From contig NZ_AP027142.1 in the NCBI RefSeq assembly GCF_027925385.1, positions 3,372,501 to 3,436,500 on the forward strand: 64,000 nt of DNA, given 5' to 3'. Below are positions 8,138-18,435 of the stretch, piece after piece. The DNA comes from Methylocystis iwaonis (GTDB lineage: Bacteria > Pseudomonadota > Alphaproteobacteria > Rhizobiales > Beijerinckiaceae). The translations under genes and the position numbers were made by a program. The notes under the pieces were generated by a model. The model did not search any database. It was given only the letters and a program-made list of their open reading frames with translations, and was not told where the DNA came from. Numbering within the stretch: position 1 is the first letter of the stretch; every line of letters starts with the position of its first letter.

Positions 8138-8641
8138 ATGAGGTTTCTTGCCACTTTCGCCGCCGTCGCGACGCTTGGCGCTTCTCTTGGCGCGCCGTTC
8201 GCTTTGCCGGCGCGCGCCGAGCTTCTCTCGCTCAAGGCGCTGTCAGCGCCCATCGCCTTGAGCATCGCTCAAACCGCCTATGACGCCTGCCTGCAGCAGG
8301 GCTATCATGTGTCGGTGACTGTCGTTGGTCTCGAAGGCCAACCGCTGATCTCGCTTCGTGGCGACAGCACCTCGCCTCACACGATCGAGAATAGCCTCCG
8401 CAAGGCCTATACCTCGCGCACCTTCCGCATCCCCTCCGGCGAATTTGCGCAGCGCGTGAAGGACAATCCGACCTCGGGGCAGGTGCATCTCGCCAATATC
8501 GTCGCCGCCCAGGGCGCGCTGCCGATCAAGACCGGCGACACGGTGATCGGCGCCGTCGGCGTCTCCGGCGCGCCCGGCGGAGAGAAGGACGAAGCCTGCG
8601 CGAAAGCGGCGATCGACAAGGTAGCGGATCAGCTCAAGTAA
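8138..8641 (+). CDS. exported GlcG/HbpS family heme-binding protein
   Basis: A 167-residue protein with a signal peptide (1-27, ARA cleavage) and a GlcG/HbpS domain. The characteristic elements are present: repeated KAYTSRTF after a D-x-S segment, the central NIVAAQGALPI and the closing IGAVGVSGAPGGEKDEACAKAAID block, which is the family signature. Members bind heme or corrinoids, or act as accessory proteins of unknown role; this one would be periplasmic. It has its own promoter and is divergent from the XRE-cupin regulator. Confidence 0.85.
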   Translation: MRFLATFAAVATLGASLGAPFALPARAELLSLKALSAPIALSIAQTAYDACLQQGYHVSVTVVGLEGQPLISLRGDSTSPHTIENSLRKAYTSRTFRIPSGEFAQRVKDNPTSGQVHLANIVAAQGALPIKTGDTVIGAVGVSGAPGGEKDEACAKAAIDKVADQLK

Positions 8642-8658
8642 ACATCTGCGAGAAAAGA

Positions 8659-8682
8659 GAGGCCGCGAATACGCGCGGCCTC
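8659..8682 (+). terminator. GC-rich hairpin after the GlcG/HbpS gene
   Basis: GAGGCCGCG (8659-8667) pairs with CGCGGCCTC (8674-8682) 17 bp after the stop codon. There is no T-tract, so it may be only a transcript-stabilising stem. Confidence 0.35.
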
Positions 8683-8799
8683 CATAGGCAATTTGCCCGA
8701 CGTCATACCGCGAGCGCCAAAAGCGCGCCGCTCATATTGCACTCATCCTGATTGCTGATCTAATGGCCGCTCCCTTGGGCCCCGATCACGCAATCGAAC

Positions 8800-9450
8800 A
8801 TGAGCGATGTGAGAATCCTTCTCGTCGACGACCATCCTGTTGTTCGGGAGGGCTATCGCCGTCTCCTGGAGCGCCACGCAGGCTTCTCGGTGGTCGCGGA
8901 GGCCGAAGACGCCGTTGCGGCCTATCGCCTTTATCGCGAGACCTCGCCTGATGTCGTCATCATGGATCTATCGCTCCCGGGCGCCGGAGGCATAGAGGCG
9001 GTGCGCCATATCCGGCAATGGGACAAGCAGGCGCGCATCCTCGTTTTCACCATGCATAGCGCCGCAGCCTTCGCGCTCAAGGCTTTCGAAGCAGGCGCCG
9101 CTGGCTATATCACCAAGAGCAGCGACGCCGCGGAGCTGCTGCGGGCCGTGTCGACCGTGGCCCATGGCGGGCGCGCCCTCAGCGACGACATTGCGCGCGA
9201 AATCGCCGCCGAACGCCTCGGCGAGGGCCGTTCGCTCGCCGACGAGCTCGGCCCGCGCGAGACGGAAATATTGCGTCTTGTGGCGTCGGGGCGAACGAGC
9301 GACGAGATCGCCGCGCTGCTCAACCTCAGTTGCAAGACGGTTCAGAATTATCACTACCAAATCAAATCCAAGATCGGCGCGAAGACGGACGCCCATCTGG
9401 TTTGGCTCGCCATCGGCGCAGGACTCGTCGGTGACGCCGACGTGACGTGA
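8800..9450 (+). CDS. NarL/FixJ-family response regulator
   Basis: A 216-residue two-domain regulator. The receiver domain (about 1-125) shows the acidic pair DD11-12, the phosphoacceptor Asp56 in VIMDLS, a Thr/Ser in FTMHS and Lys in YITKSS. The C-terminal LuxR-type helix-turn-helix (about 150-210) contains LGPRETEILRLVASG and KTVQNYHYQIKSKIG. No histidine kinase is adjacent, so the partner is elsewhere. Methylotrophs use related regulators (MxaB type) for methanol oxidation, but nothing in the sequence assigns this one to that role. Confidence 0.85.
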   Translation: MSDVRILLVDDHPVVREGYRRLLERHAGFSVVAEAEDAVAAYRLYRETSPDVVIMDLSLPGAGGIEAVRHIRQWDKQARILVFTMHSAAAFALKAFEAGAAGYITKSSDAAELLRAVSTVAHGGRALSDDIAREIAAERLGEGRSLADELGPRETEILRLVASGRTSDEIAALLNLSCKTVQNYHYQIKSKIGAKTDAHLVWLAIGAGLVGDADVT

Positions 9451-9566
9451 TCTCCAGGAATTTTGCCCGGCAGGCGGCGGGAAAAGCGCCGAGGCCTTCG
9501 GTCCGGACCCTCTCCTAAAATAGCCGCGCAGACGCAAAGTCTGCGAGACGACTTCAGGAGACGCCT

Positions 9567-10124
9567 ATGCGCAGCCGCGCCTTCAATATGGCCGCACCCG
9601 CCTGCCTGCTCGCCTTCGGGCTGTTTTTATTTCAGCCGTCGGCGAGCGTCGCGGAAACCACGCGCCCGATCAAGCTTGCCGTATTCGATATGGAGCTGGA
9701 CGATTTCAGCGCCGGCGGCCCGCTCGCGGGCGAGAGCCCCGCTGAGACCGAGCGGCTCCAGCGCATGAATCGCCTGGTGCGCGACTTATTGGCCCGCTCC
9801 GGCCTGTTCGAGATCGTCGACGCAAGCAACTCCAGTCACCCGATGGCCAAGGATCACTGGCTGCGAAAGTGCAACGGATGCGAGGCTGACGCCGCCCGCG
9901 AACTCGGGGCCGACATGTCCTTCATGGGCTTCTTCCGCAAGATCAGCGTCATGGAGCAAAATCTGGAGTTTCGTATCCGCGACGCCAAAACCGGCGCGCT
10001 CGTCAATGTCTCGCAAACTGACCTGCGCAACGAAACCGACGAATCCTGGAGCCGGGCGCTGAAATTTCTGATCCGCTACAGTCTGGTGGAGCCGGAACTC
10101 GCCAATAGGAAGAACGAGCGCTGA
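9567..10124 (+). CDS. exported DUF3280/DUF2380-like protein
   Basis: A 185-residue protein with a signal peptide (1-30) and a single domain beginning KLAVFDMELDDFS, the typical opening of DUF3280/DUF2380 proteins. Conserved features include LVRDLLARSGLFEIVD and a CNGC pair (about 110-113) before AARELGADMSFMGFFRKIS. The function is unknown. It follows the response-regulator gene by about 115 bp on the same strand, so the two may be co-expressed. Confidence 0.65.
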   Translation: MRSRAFNMAAPACLLAFGLFLFQPSASVAETTRPIKLAVFDMELDDFSAGGPLAGESPAETERLQRMNRLVRDLLARSGLFEIVDASNSSHPMAKDHWLRKCNGCEADAARELGADMSFMGFFRKISVMEQNLEFRIRDAKTGALVNVSQTDLRNETDESWSRALKFLIRYSLVEPELANRKNER

Positions 10125-10175
10125 CCAGCATCGGTGCCGAATGGCTGTCGTCTTACAGCACGATCCTTGAAAGGA

Positions 10176-10260
10176 TGGTGCCCAGGAGAGGACTCGAACC
10201 TCCACGGCTTTCACCACTGGTACCTGAAACCAGCGCGTCTACCAATTCCGCCACCTGGGC
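10176..10260 (-). tRNA. tRNA-Leu (anticodon CAG)
   Basis: A cloverleaf of 85 nt can be folded on the minus strand. The acceptor stem GCCCAGG (from 10260) pairs with CCTGGGC, followed by discriminator A and an encoded CCA (10178-10176). The anticodon stem CTGGT/ACCAG encloses loop TTCAGGT with anticodon CAG. The long variable arm and the T-loop GGTTCGAGTCC fit tRNA-Leu. Confidence 0.95.
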
Positions 10261-10461
10261 ACGTGGGACGCTCTCTTAGGGGCGCCGCATGGCGTCTGTC
10301 AATGTGGCTCTGTGGGAAAATGCGCCTTCGAACGGAAAAAGAGCGCCAGCGGGGCGGCCAAAGCCTCGCGGCGCATTTCCTTCCCCACCGAATTTCGCTA
10401 GAGCACGGGCGACGAATTTTCCAGCCGGCCCGGCCGGCGCGGCGAACGGAGCAAGAGAACG

Positions 10462-11469
10462 ATGAACGGCGTGAACGGTGGCGCGGGGCGCGTTGTGACG
10501 GTATTTGGCGGTTCGGGCTTCGTCGGACGCTATGTCGTGCGGGCGCTGGCGCGCGACGGCTGGCGCGTGCGCATCGCCTGCCGCCGCCCTGACCTCGCCT
10601 TTCACCTGCAGCCGCAGGGCCGCGTCGGCCAGGTGATGGCGGTGCAGGCCAATGTCCGCCATCCCGAATCGGTCGCCGCCGCGCTGCGCGGCGCTTCGGC
10701 GGTGGTGAATCTCGTCGGCATCCTGGCCGAGAGCGGCGCGCAGAAATTCTCCAAGGTGCAGGCCGAGGGCGCCAAGACCATCGCCGAGGCCGCCAAGGCC
10801 GCCGGCATCGACACTCTCGTGCATATTTCGGCGATCGGGGCGGACGCCAGTTCGGCCTCGCAATACGCCCGCAGCAAGGCCGCTGGCGAGGCCGCCGTGC
10901 TCGCCGCGGTTCCCACCGCCGTCATTTTGCGCCCGTCGGTGATCTTCGGCATCGAGGACCAGTTCTTCAACCGCTTCGCCACCATGGCCCGCTACTTCCC
11001 CGCGATCCCGGTCGTCGGCGCGGAGACGAAGTTCCAGCCGGTCTATGTCGGCGATGTCGCCGAGGCGGTTGCCGCCGCCATCGCCGGCCGCGCCACGGCG
11101 GGCGCGGTCTATGAGCTCGGCGGCCCCGAGGTGCGCAGCTTCGCGGCGCTGATCGACTTCGTCCTGAAGGTCACCGAGCGCGAGCGGCATGTCGCCAAGC
11201 TCTCCTTCGCGACCGGCAAGCTCGTCGCCTCCATCACCAGCTTGTTCACCAAGCTGTCGCTCGGGTTGTTCCCGACGCTGCTGCGCATGACGGCCGATCA
11301 GGTGGAGCTGCTGCAGCACGACAATGTCGTGAGCGCTGCGGCGATCAAGGAAGGCCGCACGCTGCAGGGGCTCGGCGTCGAGCCGCAGTCCTTCGAGGCC
11401 ATCGCGCCGACCTATCTCTATCGCTACCGCAAGACCGGCCAGTATCAGGCGCAGCGCCTGGAGGCGTGA
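10462..11469 (+). CDS. complex I NDUFA9 subunit family protein (SDR/epimerase-like)
   Basis: A 335-residue atypical short-chain dehydrogenase. The NAD(P)-binding motif is VFGGSGFVGRYVV (about 13-25) and the interior contains VNLVGIL and the family-typical QYARSKAAGE (Y and K of the SDR active site). It resembles the NDUFA9/NAD-epimerase proteins common in Alphaproteobacteria, which bind a nucleotide and in mitochondria associate with complex I. A role as respiratory chain assembly factor or oxidoreductase is inferred from the family; no nuo genes are nearby. Confidence 0.8.
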   Translation: MNGVNGGAGRVVTVFGGSGFVGRYVVRALARDGWRVRIACRRPDLAFHLQPQGRVGQVMAVQANVRHPESVAAALRGASAVVNLVGILAESGAQKFSKVQAEGAKTIAEAAKAAGIDTLVHISAIGADASSASQYARSKAAGEAAVLAAVPTAVILRPSVIFGIEDQFFNRFATMARYFPAIPVVGAETKFQPVYVGDVAEAVAAAIAGRATAGAVYELGGPEVRSFAALIDFVLKVTERERHVAKLSFATGKLVASITSLFTKLSLGLFPTLLRMTADQVELLQHDNVVSAAAIKEGRTLQGLGVEPQSFEAIAPTYLYRYRKTGQYQAQRLEA

Positions 11470-11541
11470 GGGATAATCAGGCGCGCGGGTCTTACCATTT
11501 TCGTTTGAACAGCTCGCATTAGGACAGCTCGCATTAGGATT

Positions 11542-11645
11542 GTCATTCCCGGCGGGCTGAAAGCCCGACCGGGAATCCAGAGCCACAACAGCGCTGGTTT
11601 TGCTCTGGATTCCCGATCGCTCGCTTTGCGAGCGTCGGGAATGAC
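11542..11645. repeat. intergenic palindromic repeat, family A (GTCATTCCCG...CGGGAATGAC)
   Basis: A 104-bp imperfect inverted structure between convergent genes. It begins GTCATTCCCG and ends CGGGAATGAC, with internal stems around CCGGGAATCCAGAG and CTCTGGATTCCCG. A second member of this family is at 23403-23492. Confidence 0.85.
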
Positions 11646-11669
11646 ATCATTCCCGGCGAGCGACCACCC

Positions 11670-11750
11670 CGTCATTGCGAGGAGCAAAGCGACGAAGCAA
11701 TCCAGAGCCACATCACGGCCCTGGATTGCTTCGCTTCGCTCGCAATGACG
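11670..11750. repeat. intergenic palindromic repeat, family B (CGTCATTGCGAG...CTCGCAATGACG)
   Basis: An 81-bp inverted repeat whose ends are CGTCATTGCGAG and CTCGCAATGACG, with inner arms GAAGCAATCCAG and CTGGATTGCTTC. Near-identical copies lie at 56612-56692 and, inside pxpB, at 58171-58232; a shorter relative is at 23327-23368. Confidence 0.9.
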
Positions 11751-11769
11751 GCGGCGCGGGCGCGCGAAA

Positions 11770-12462
11770 TCACCGCCCCGCCCAACGCGCCTGCCGCTCC
11801 GCCGACAGCATTTTGTGAATCCGCGCCATGAAGGCGACGCCGAAGAGCGGCGTCAGCACATTGAGGCCCGGCGTCACGACGAAGGCGGCCATGAACAGGC
11901 CGGCGAGAAAGAGCTGCGGCGCGTAGCGCCGGCGCAGCTCCATCGCCTCCTCGAGCGAGCGAAAGCGCGTCGCGGCGAAGAGGAAATATTCGCGCCCGAG
12001 CAGATAGGCGTTGGCGAGCAGAAAGGCCACGGCGTTTATGCCGGGCAGAAGCAGCAGCAGCAAAGCCAGGAAATTCACGCCCGCCGACACGACTGCGAAT
12101 TTCACGCCCATCATGACCGCCTGAGAGACCGGTATGGCCGTGCCCCTTTCGCCGGGTGGATAAAGATCGGCTTCGACGACATCGGCGAGATCATCGAGAA
12201 AAAGCCCCGCCACCAGCACCGATATCGGGCCGATGAGAAAAGCGAGAAAGACAAACAGCCCGACGCCCGTCGCATAAGTCAGCGCGAGCTGCAGCCAGGA
12301 ATGGTCGACGGAGATATAGGACAAAGCAAGCTTATCGAGCCCGACCCATGCCAGCGCGAGCAGCAGGAAGGTCATCCCTAAGCTCTTGAACAGCACATTG
12401 CGGAACGGCGGCGAGACGATCTCGCGCAGGGAGGCGAGGGCGGCGTCGAACATGAAAGTCAT
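11770..12462 (-). CDS. EI24/CysZ-family integral membrane protein
   Basis: A 230-residue inner-membrane protein with several hydrophobic segments (about 22-45, 60-85, 130-165 and 185-210). Family-typical features are the AYLLGREYFLFAATRF block and the SQAVMMGVKFAVVSAG segment. CysZ members take up sulfate; this protein is distant enough that only EI24/CysZ-like can be said. ATG 12462 is chosen because AAGAGG precedes it by about 8 bases and it gives the natural N terminus; an upstream frame extension to 12546 has no supporting features. No cys genes adjoin it. Confidence 0.75.
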   Translation of the reverse strand: MTFMFDAALASLREIVSPPFRNVLFKSLGMTFLLLALAWVGLDKLALSYISVDHSWLQLALTYATGVGLFVFLAFLIGPISVLVAGLFLDDLADVVEADLYPPGERGTAIPVSQAVMMGVKFAVVSAGVNFLALLLLLLPGINAVAFLLANAYLLGREYFLFAATRFRSLEEAMELRRRYAPQLFLAGLFMAAFVVTPGLNVLTPLFGVAFMARIHKMLSAERQARWAGR

Positions 12463-13316
12463 GCATGGCCTCTTCTTGGAAGCGCGCCTTTGATGAAAAG
12501 CGGCGATGGTTGCGCGCTCCGGCAGCCGCCCGCGCGGCGACCGCACAGCAAATGGCGATAGAACGGCACGGACGCAAGGGGGCTTGCATCCAGCGTTTCA
12601 TTGCATGAGCCAGGGGGCGATGCAGCCAAGGCAATTTCTCTCCAGCAAATTCACCGACGCCAAACGCCCCGCCGTCTCTCGACGCGAGTTGTAAGGGAAG
12701 TCCGGAACGCCCCGGCCCCGTTCGGCCGAGATGTATTTTGTTTATGCGCACCGGAGCTAAAGCGTCCCGGACACGGTCTTTATACACGCGCACCTCTTCC
12801 CGACGGAGTGACCTCGCTCCCGGACACGGCCCCTGACAGGACCGCTTCTTTCCCTCCTGACCAAATGGCCAGACGGGCGCGCGCTCGAACGCCGCGGGCA
12901 ATGTCATTCCCGCAGTCTTCCAATGCCGTCTTCCTTGAGGCGCGGGCTCCCTTTTCAGGAGGGACCGCGGCGTAGCCCGAAGGAATATTGAGGCCCAGCC
13001 TTTTGCGCGTGAGCATTCACGCGCCCCCCGCCAAGGGGAAGCCCGACCGACGACCCGCCCACATCCGCCGAAAGGCCCGGCGGACGCTTGACCGGCCCCG
13101 CCGCGCCGCCGACCTTGACGACGCCCCTTAGGTGACGAGGCGGGGGGAGCGTAAGGGCGAGTCAGGGGGGTGGGGATAGATTTATTTGACGAAGGCCCGC
13201 GCGCAGCTTTCCCCCTGTTGGGCAGGGTGGGCGGGTCGCGTTCGTGAGGGGTTTTGAGAGATAAGTGGCCGCATCGCCCATGCGTGTGTGCTGGTGCTGA
13301 CACCTATGAACTCGAG

Positions 13317-13442
13317 TCATCCCGGCAGGAGGCTCGCTTGATAAGCTCGGAACAAGAAAAGGAACAGTAAAGCAAGCAGACTCGCCGCAAGAGCAAAAAT
13401 TTGCTGTTTGGCCGCTGCCTGCTGATGGCTACCTGCCTCCAC
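13317..13442 (-). CDS. possible 41-residue single-pass membrane peptide
   Basis: A GTG-initiated frame of 41 codons gives a hydrophilic N terminus (EAGSHQQAAAKQQ), one transmembrane segment (about residues 14-32, Ala/Leu/Phe-rich) and a short tail with FRAYQASLLPG. The frame stays open upstream with hydrophilic sequence but has no ATG. There is no clear ribosome binding site, so this is tentative. Confidence 0.25.
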   Translation of the reverse strand: MEAGSHQQAAAKQQIFALAASLLALLFLFLFRAYQASLLPG

Positions 13443-13536
13443 TTGGATTAGCCCATGATGATCATCGGGCCGGTCTTCGGCATCTCATAATCGTGCAAAT
13501 ATCAAGAATTATGCATATGGGCGCAGCGGTAAAGTG

Positions 13537-13565
13537 CAAAAGCCCGCCGGAAGGGCGGACTTTTG
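13537..13565 (-). terminator. rho-independent terminator after the TfoX-like gene
   Basis: A hairpin with arms of about 11 bases (CAAAAG plus CCGCC against GGCGG plus CTTTTG, loop GGAA-type) lies 18 bp after the stop codon of the TfoX-like gene and ends in T-residues on the minus strand. Confidence 0.7.
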
Positions 13566-13582
13566 CGTAATTTGAGTTGGTA

Positions 13583-13933
13583 TCACCTGACGAAGGAAAG
13601 CGCCTCCTGCGAGAGGCCAAGGGCCGCTAAATCGTCGGTCGTGACGACCGCCCACTCTTTCATATTGCCCCGCGCTCCCGCATAGGGCTCAACGCAGCCT
13701 GCCATCATGAGGCTAGCGACGCGCGTCGCGGGGAGCTTCACGACAAGCCGCCCCTTGCTGGCTTTTGCAAACACCTTCCCCTTGATCCGCAGGCAGTCGA
13801 ACCCGAATAGTTTCACCCGCTCAACGTGCGACTCAGTCGCGTGCATTGCTTCGGCGACGACTTCGAACAGGCGGGAACCTTCCCACTGTGTGTCACGTTG
13901 CTGCGGCTTTTTCTTAGACGAGTTCTTAGCCAT
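13583..13933 (-). CDS. TfoX/YjbR-like small protein
   Basis: A 116-residue protein with a basic N terminus (KKKPQQRD) followed by a TfoX N-terminal/YjbR-like fold: KLFGFDCLRIKGKVFAKASKGRLVVKLP is a typical central beta segment, and a DLAALGLSQEALSFV helix follows. YjbR-type proteins are cytoplasmic and of uncertain function. Its ATG overlaps the 3' end of the disrupted peroxiredoxin gene by 8 bp, so it belongs to the same transcription unit downstream of the TetR and SRPBCC genes. Confidence 0.6.
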   Translation of the reverse strand: MAKNSSKKKPQQRDTQWEGSRLFEVVAEAMHATESHVERVKLFGFDCLRIKGKVFAKASKGRLVVKLPATRVASLMMAGCVEPYAGARGNMKEWAVVTTDDLAALGLSQEALSFVR

Positions 13934-14643
13934 TAAGTGCCCCCGCTCGATTGATTGCCGCGTCCGTTTTTAGCCACGCGATTAGTTCGGCCGGATCCTG
14001 TCGCTCCAGATAGTTCGCGTCGAGAAACCGATATTTTAGCCGACCGTCCCTGACCACGAATGTCGCGGGCACCGGAAGTTCCCAAGCGCCATTGATTTCC
14101 AGAAGATCAAGCCCGAGCTTTCCGTAAATGTCCTTAACCTCGTTGCCAACAGCGAACGAAATACCGAGTCGACGAGCGAGCTTATTATCGTTGTCCCACA
14201 GGAATCTGAAATTCGCCGCAGCCTTCGCTTTGGTCTCGATGAGCGCCATAGATTTTTCCGGCGCGATCGCAAAAACCCCGGCGTTTAACAGCTCAAAGTC
14301 TGGCTGATGCTTTTGCAGAGCTTTAAGCTCCAGATTGCAGTAGGGACACCATCCGACCGCGATAAAATTTGATAATCAGGGTGCGACGGCCCCAATAGTC
14401 ACTGGCGCGCACATTGTTCCCGCCGTCATCGTGCAACTCGAAGTCTGGAAATTCCGCGCCAACCACTGGCGTGCAATATCCGATACCTTCATTCTTGAGA
14501 CGGGCCACCAAGGCTCGGAAAGAGTCGATGTAGCCAGACGGAAGACGCTGCTCCGCCGCTGCGGTGAATGCAGCGATCTGCTGTGTAAGGGACTCGTGCG
14601 CGAGGATTTCCGGGTCGATGCTGTTGGCTTGCTGCTTGCTCAT
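13926..14643 (-). pseudogene. peroxiredoxin-like (AhpC/TSA) gene interrupted by a 1-nt frameshift
   Basis: Two frames on the minus strand are parts of one gene: 14643 to about 14353 encodes the N-terminal half (ending IIKFYRGR), and about 14351 to 13926 the rest. Removing one base at about 14352 restores RGRWCPYCNLELKAL, the CxxC redox site of Prx-like proteins, and joins both halves into about 239 residues. The C-terminal half (VPATFVVRDGRLKYRFLDANYLERQDPAEL) is normal for the family. The gene starts 5 bp after the SRPBCC gene stop. It is either inactivated or a sequencing error. Confidence 0.8.
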
Positions 14644-14647
14644 GATC

Positions 14648-15193
14648 TTAAGCCACCCGCCGCGCTTTGCCGCCCTTGCCGCCGAGCAGCCTCTTAAGGT
14701 TTGCAAGGGACATGTTCAGGATCATCGGCATCATGTGCGCCGCCACAAAACGCATTGGTCCCGGCTGCCAGTTGAAGTAGGTTCGGAAAACGAATTCACT
14801 GCCGCCATTTCCATGAGGACGCACGAGGAAAACGACCGAGTGATCGCGAGTCGGCATCATGACCCGGTTTTTGGGCTGAAAGCTGAAAGCATAACCACGC
14901 GGCGGGTCCCACCAGATCACCCGCTCGAAAACGTCGCCCATCATGCTGAATGAACAGCTGCGCTCCGAACCGATTCCGCATGAGGCGGGACCGTTGTCAG
15001 ACGCCGCATGACTCAAATGCAATGATTTGAGCATCGGGAGCCATTTGCTCATCAACTCCGGCTCGGAGATGGCCGCAAACATTTTTTCGGGGGCGGCGTC
15101 ATAGTAGCCGACACCTTCGAAGCGCAATGGCGCTCGAATTTTGCTGGCGGCTTCCGCACACACGGCTTCATTCCCGACCGCAAATACATTCAT
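14648..15193 (-). CDS. SRPBCC-superfamily protein
   Basis: A 181-residue protein with the layout of a START/Bet v1-like SRPBCC domain: a first strand LRFEGVGYYDAAPEKMFAAI, SEPELMSKWLPML helix, a region of strands (RVIWWDPPRGYAFSFQ) and a long C-terminal helix (MPMILNMSLANLKRLLGG). Such domains bind hydrophobic ligands; activity is unknown. It is the first gene after TetR-type operator palindromes at 15271-15320 and precedes the disrupted peroxiredoxin, which suggests that TetR controls this unit. Confidence 0.7.
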   Translation of the reverse strand: MNVFAVGNEAVCAEAASKIRAPLRFEGVGYYDAAPEKMFAAISEPELMSKWLPMLKSLHLSHAASDNGPASCGIGSERSCSFSMMGDVFERVIWWDPPRGYAFSFQPKNRVMMPTRDHSVVFLVRPHGNGGSEFVFRTYFNWQPGPMRFVAAHMMPMILNMSLANLKRLLGGKGGKARRVA

Positions 15194-15270
15194 GCATCCA
15201 CTCCTTTTGCAACATCAACATCCGCGAACGAACCGTCTTGCGAGTGTTCGCTTTTAATCTCGACAGATAA

Positions 15271-15286
15271 CAGAACATGCGTTCTG
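15271..15286. promoter_or_regulatory. TetR operator-like palindrome, site 1
   Basis: CAGAACATGCGTTCTG is a 16-bp palindrome with 6-bp arms (CAGAAC/GTTCTG). It lies about 80 bp upstream of the SRPBCC start codon and matches sites 2 and 3 in the arms. Confidence 0.65.
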
Positions 15287-15304
15287 AAAAGAGTCAATAG
15301 GGAC

Positions 15305-15320
15305 AAGAACAATTGTTCTG
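15305..15320. promoter_or_regulatory. TetR operator-like palindrome, site 2
   Basis: AAGAACAATTGTTCTG contains the perfect palindrome AGAACAATTGTTCT. It is 34 bp from site 1 (start to start), about three helical turns, in the same gap upstream of the SRPBCC gene. Confidence 0.65.
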
Positions 15321-15343
15321 TTATTTTTAGAGACGCTGCGCGC

Positions 15344-15925
15344 TTAGCTCAGGGTCCCAAGGCTGATATTTACAAAATTGGCGATGGAGCGAGGACTCGC
15401 GCTCGACCGCGCGAGAGCGGCGAGATTTTGAACAACACCCGCAAGGAAATCTGCCTCCCCCTTGGTGTCGAACTCAGGCCTCAACTCGCCGTTAGCCACT
15501 GCATTGCGAAGGGCGCTTTCGAAGCCTGTTGACAGGAAAGTTCGAAAGTCGGCGACTTTTCGCGCTACCGCTTTGTCATCGGGGCCAACCTCAGTAGCTG
15601 TATTCCACAGCAAACATCCTATCCGGCCCGATGGCTTAGCCGCGATTTCTCCGAGGCGATGTATAAAGTCTTTGATTGTATCGAGCGAGGCATCGTCGCG
15701 GTGCAGGACGCCCGCTAGTTCCCGAACCACAGTGGTTAGGTAGTGGTCAAGCGCCGCAAGAAAGAGACCATGCTTGCTCTCATACAACCCATAAAGGCCA
15801 TAGCGGCTGACGCCCGTGCCAGTTACGAGGTCCTCAATAGAGGTCGCGTGATAGCCGTATCGCCAAAACACTTTCATCGCAGCATCGAGCGCCGCCGCAG
15901 GATCAAATTCTCGGGTTCTAGCCAT
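15344..15925 (-). CDS. TetR/AcrR-family transcriptional regulator
   Basis: A 193-residue regulator with the canonical N-terminal helix-turn-helix (residues about 10-55: AMKVFWRYGYHATSIEDLV then GVSRYGLYGLYESKHGLF) and an all-helical ligand domain with a conserved GCLLWN motif (about 100-105). It is the first gene of a minus-strand cluster TetR - SRPBCC - peroxiredoxin (disrupted) - TfoX-like. Palindromes of the type CAGAA(n6)TTCTG lie just upstream of its own start and twice upstream of the SRPBCC gene, fitting autoregulation and control of the cluster. Confidence 0.88.
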   Translation of the reverse strand: MARTREFDPAAALDAAMKVFWRYGYHATSIEDLVTGTGVSRYGLYGLYESKHGLFLAALDHYLTTVVRELAGVLHRDDASLDTIKDFIHRLGEIAAKPSGRIGCLLWNTATEVGPDDKAVARKVADFRTFLSTGFESALRNAVANGELRPEFDTKGEADFLAGVVQNLAALARSSASPRSIANFVNISLGTLS

Positions 15926-15945
15926 CGATAACCGCCCTGAAATAT

Positions 15946-15961
15946 CAGAACTGAAATTCTG
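15946..15961. promoter_or_regulatory. TetR operator-like palindrome, site 3
   Basis: CAGAACTGAAATTCTG has 5-bp arms CAGAA/TTCTG and lies 20 bp upstream of the TetR start codon. It shares its arms with sites 1 and 2. Confidence 0.6.
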
Positions 15962-16136
15962 TATCTCGATTGGGTCAGGGTGTCGAGTTGGTTTTTGTAC
16001 TGCCGGTTCAATCGCGCCGATAAAGTTTTTCCGGCAAAAGTCGCGTTTCGGCGCAATTCACGGCGCGCCGGAGTTCGATGAAGCGCAGGTCGCGCATGGG
16101 AAAGGCGCTCGATAATCCCCCGGCCCCTCACCCAAC

Positions 16137-16158
16137 CTCTCCCCGCAAGCGGGGAGAG
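16137..16158. repeat. 22-bp palindrome, CTCTCCCCGC type
   Basis: CTCTCCCCGC and GCGGGGAGAG are perfect arms around AA. It lies just beyond the 3' end of scpA, where it may act in transcript termination; similar elements flank the IS4 element near 52220. Confidence 0.7.
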
Positions 16159-16176
16159 GAGTCGGGCGCGTCCCGA

Positions 16177-18345
<2,169 letters not shown>

Positions 18346-18435
18346 CTTTTCCTCGGCTGCTTTCGGGGCGTTTTAGACCAGCCCAAGGGGAAGCGCAAAG
18401 TCCGCTCAGAAACGCCGGCGCGGGGCGTTGCAGGC

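Larger units (their letters stand above)
12463..13582. other. 1.1-kb region largely without recognisable genes
   Basis: Long open frames here are by-products of very high GC and show no protein-like composition. A short direct repeat, TCCCGGACACGG, occurs at about 12765 and 12818. The right part (13280-13520) has a lower GC content and may encode one small membrane peptide. I see no RNA gene or mobile-element end. Confidence 0.4.

Noticed and set aside
8659..8682. Strong terminator after the GlcG/HbpS gene
   Set aside because: There is a good stem but no T-tract; kept only as a low-confidence hairpin.
12332..13303. Long minus-strand frame across the 1.1-kb gap
   Set aside because: It is Arg/Pro/Gly-rich without domains and overlaps the EI24/CysZ-like gene and its ribosome site, so it is treated as chance.
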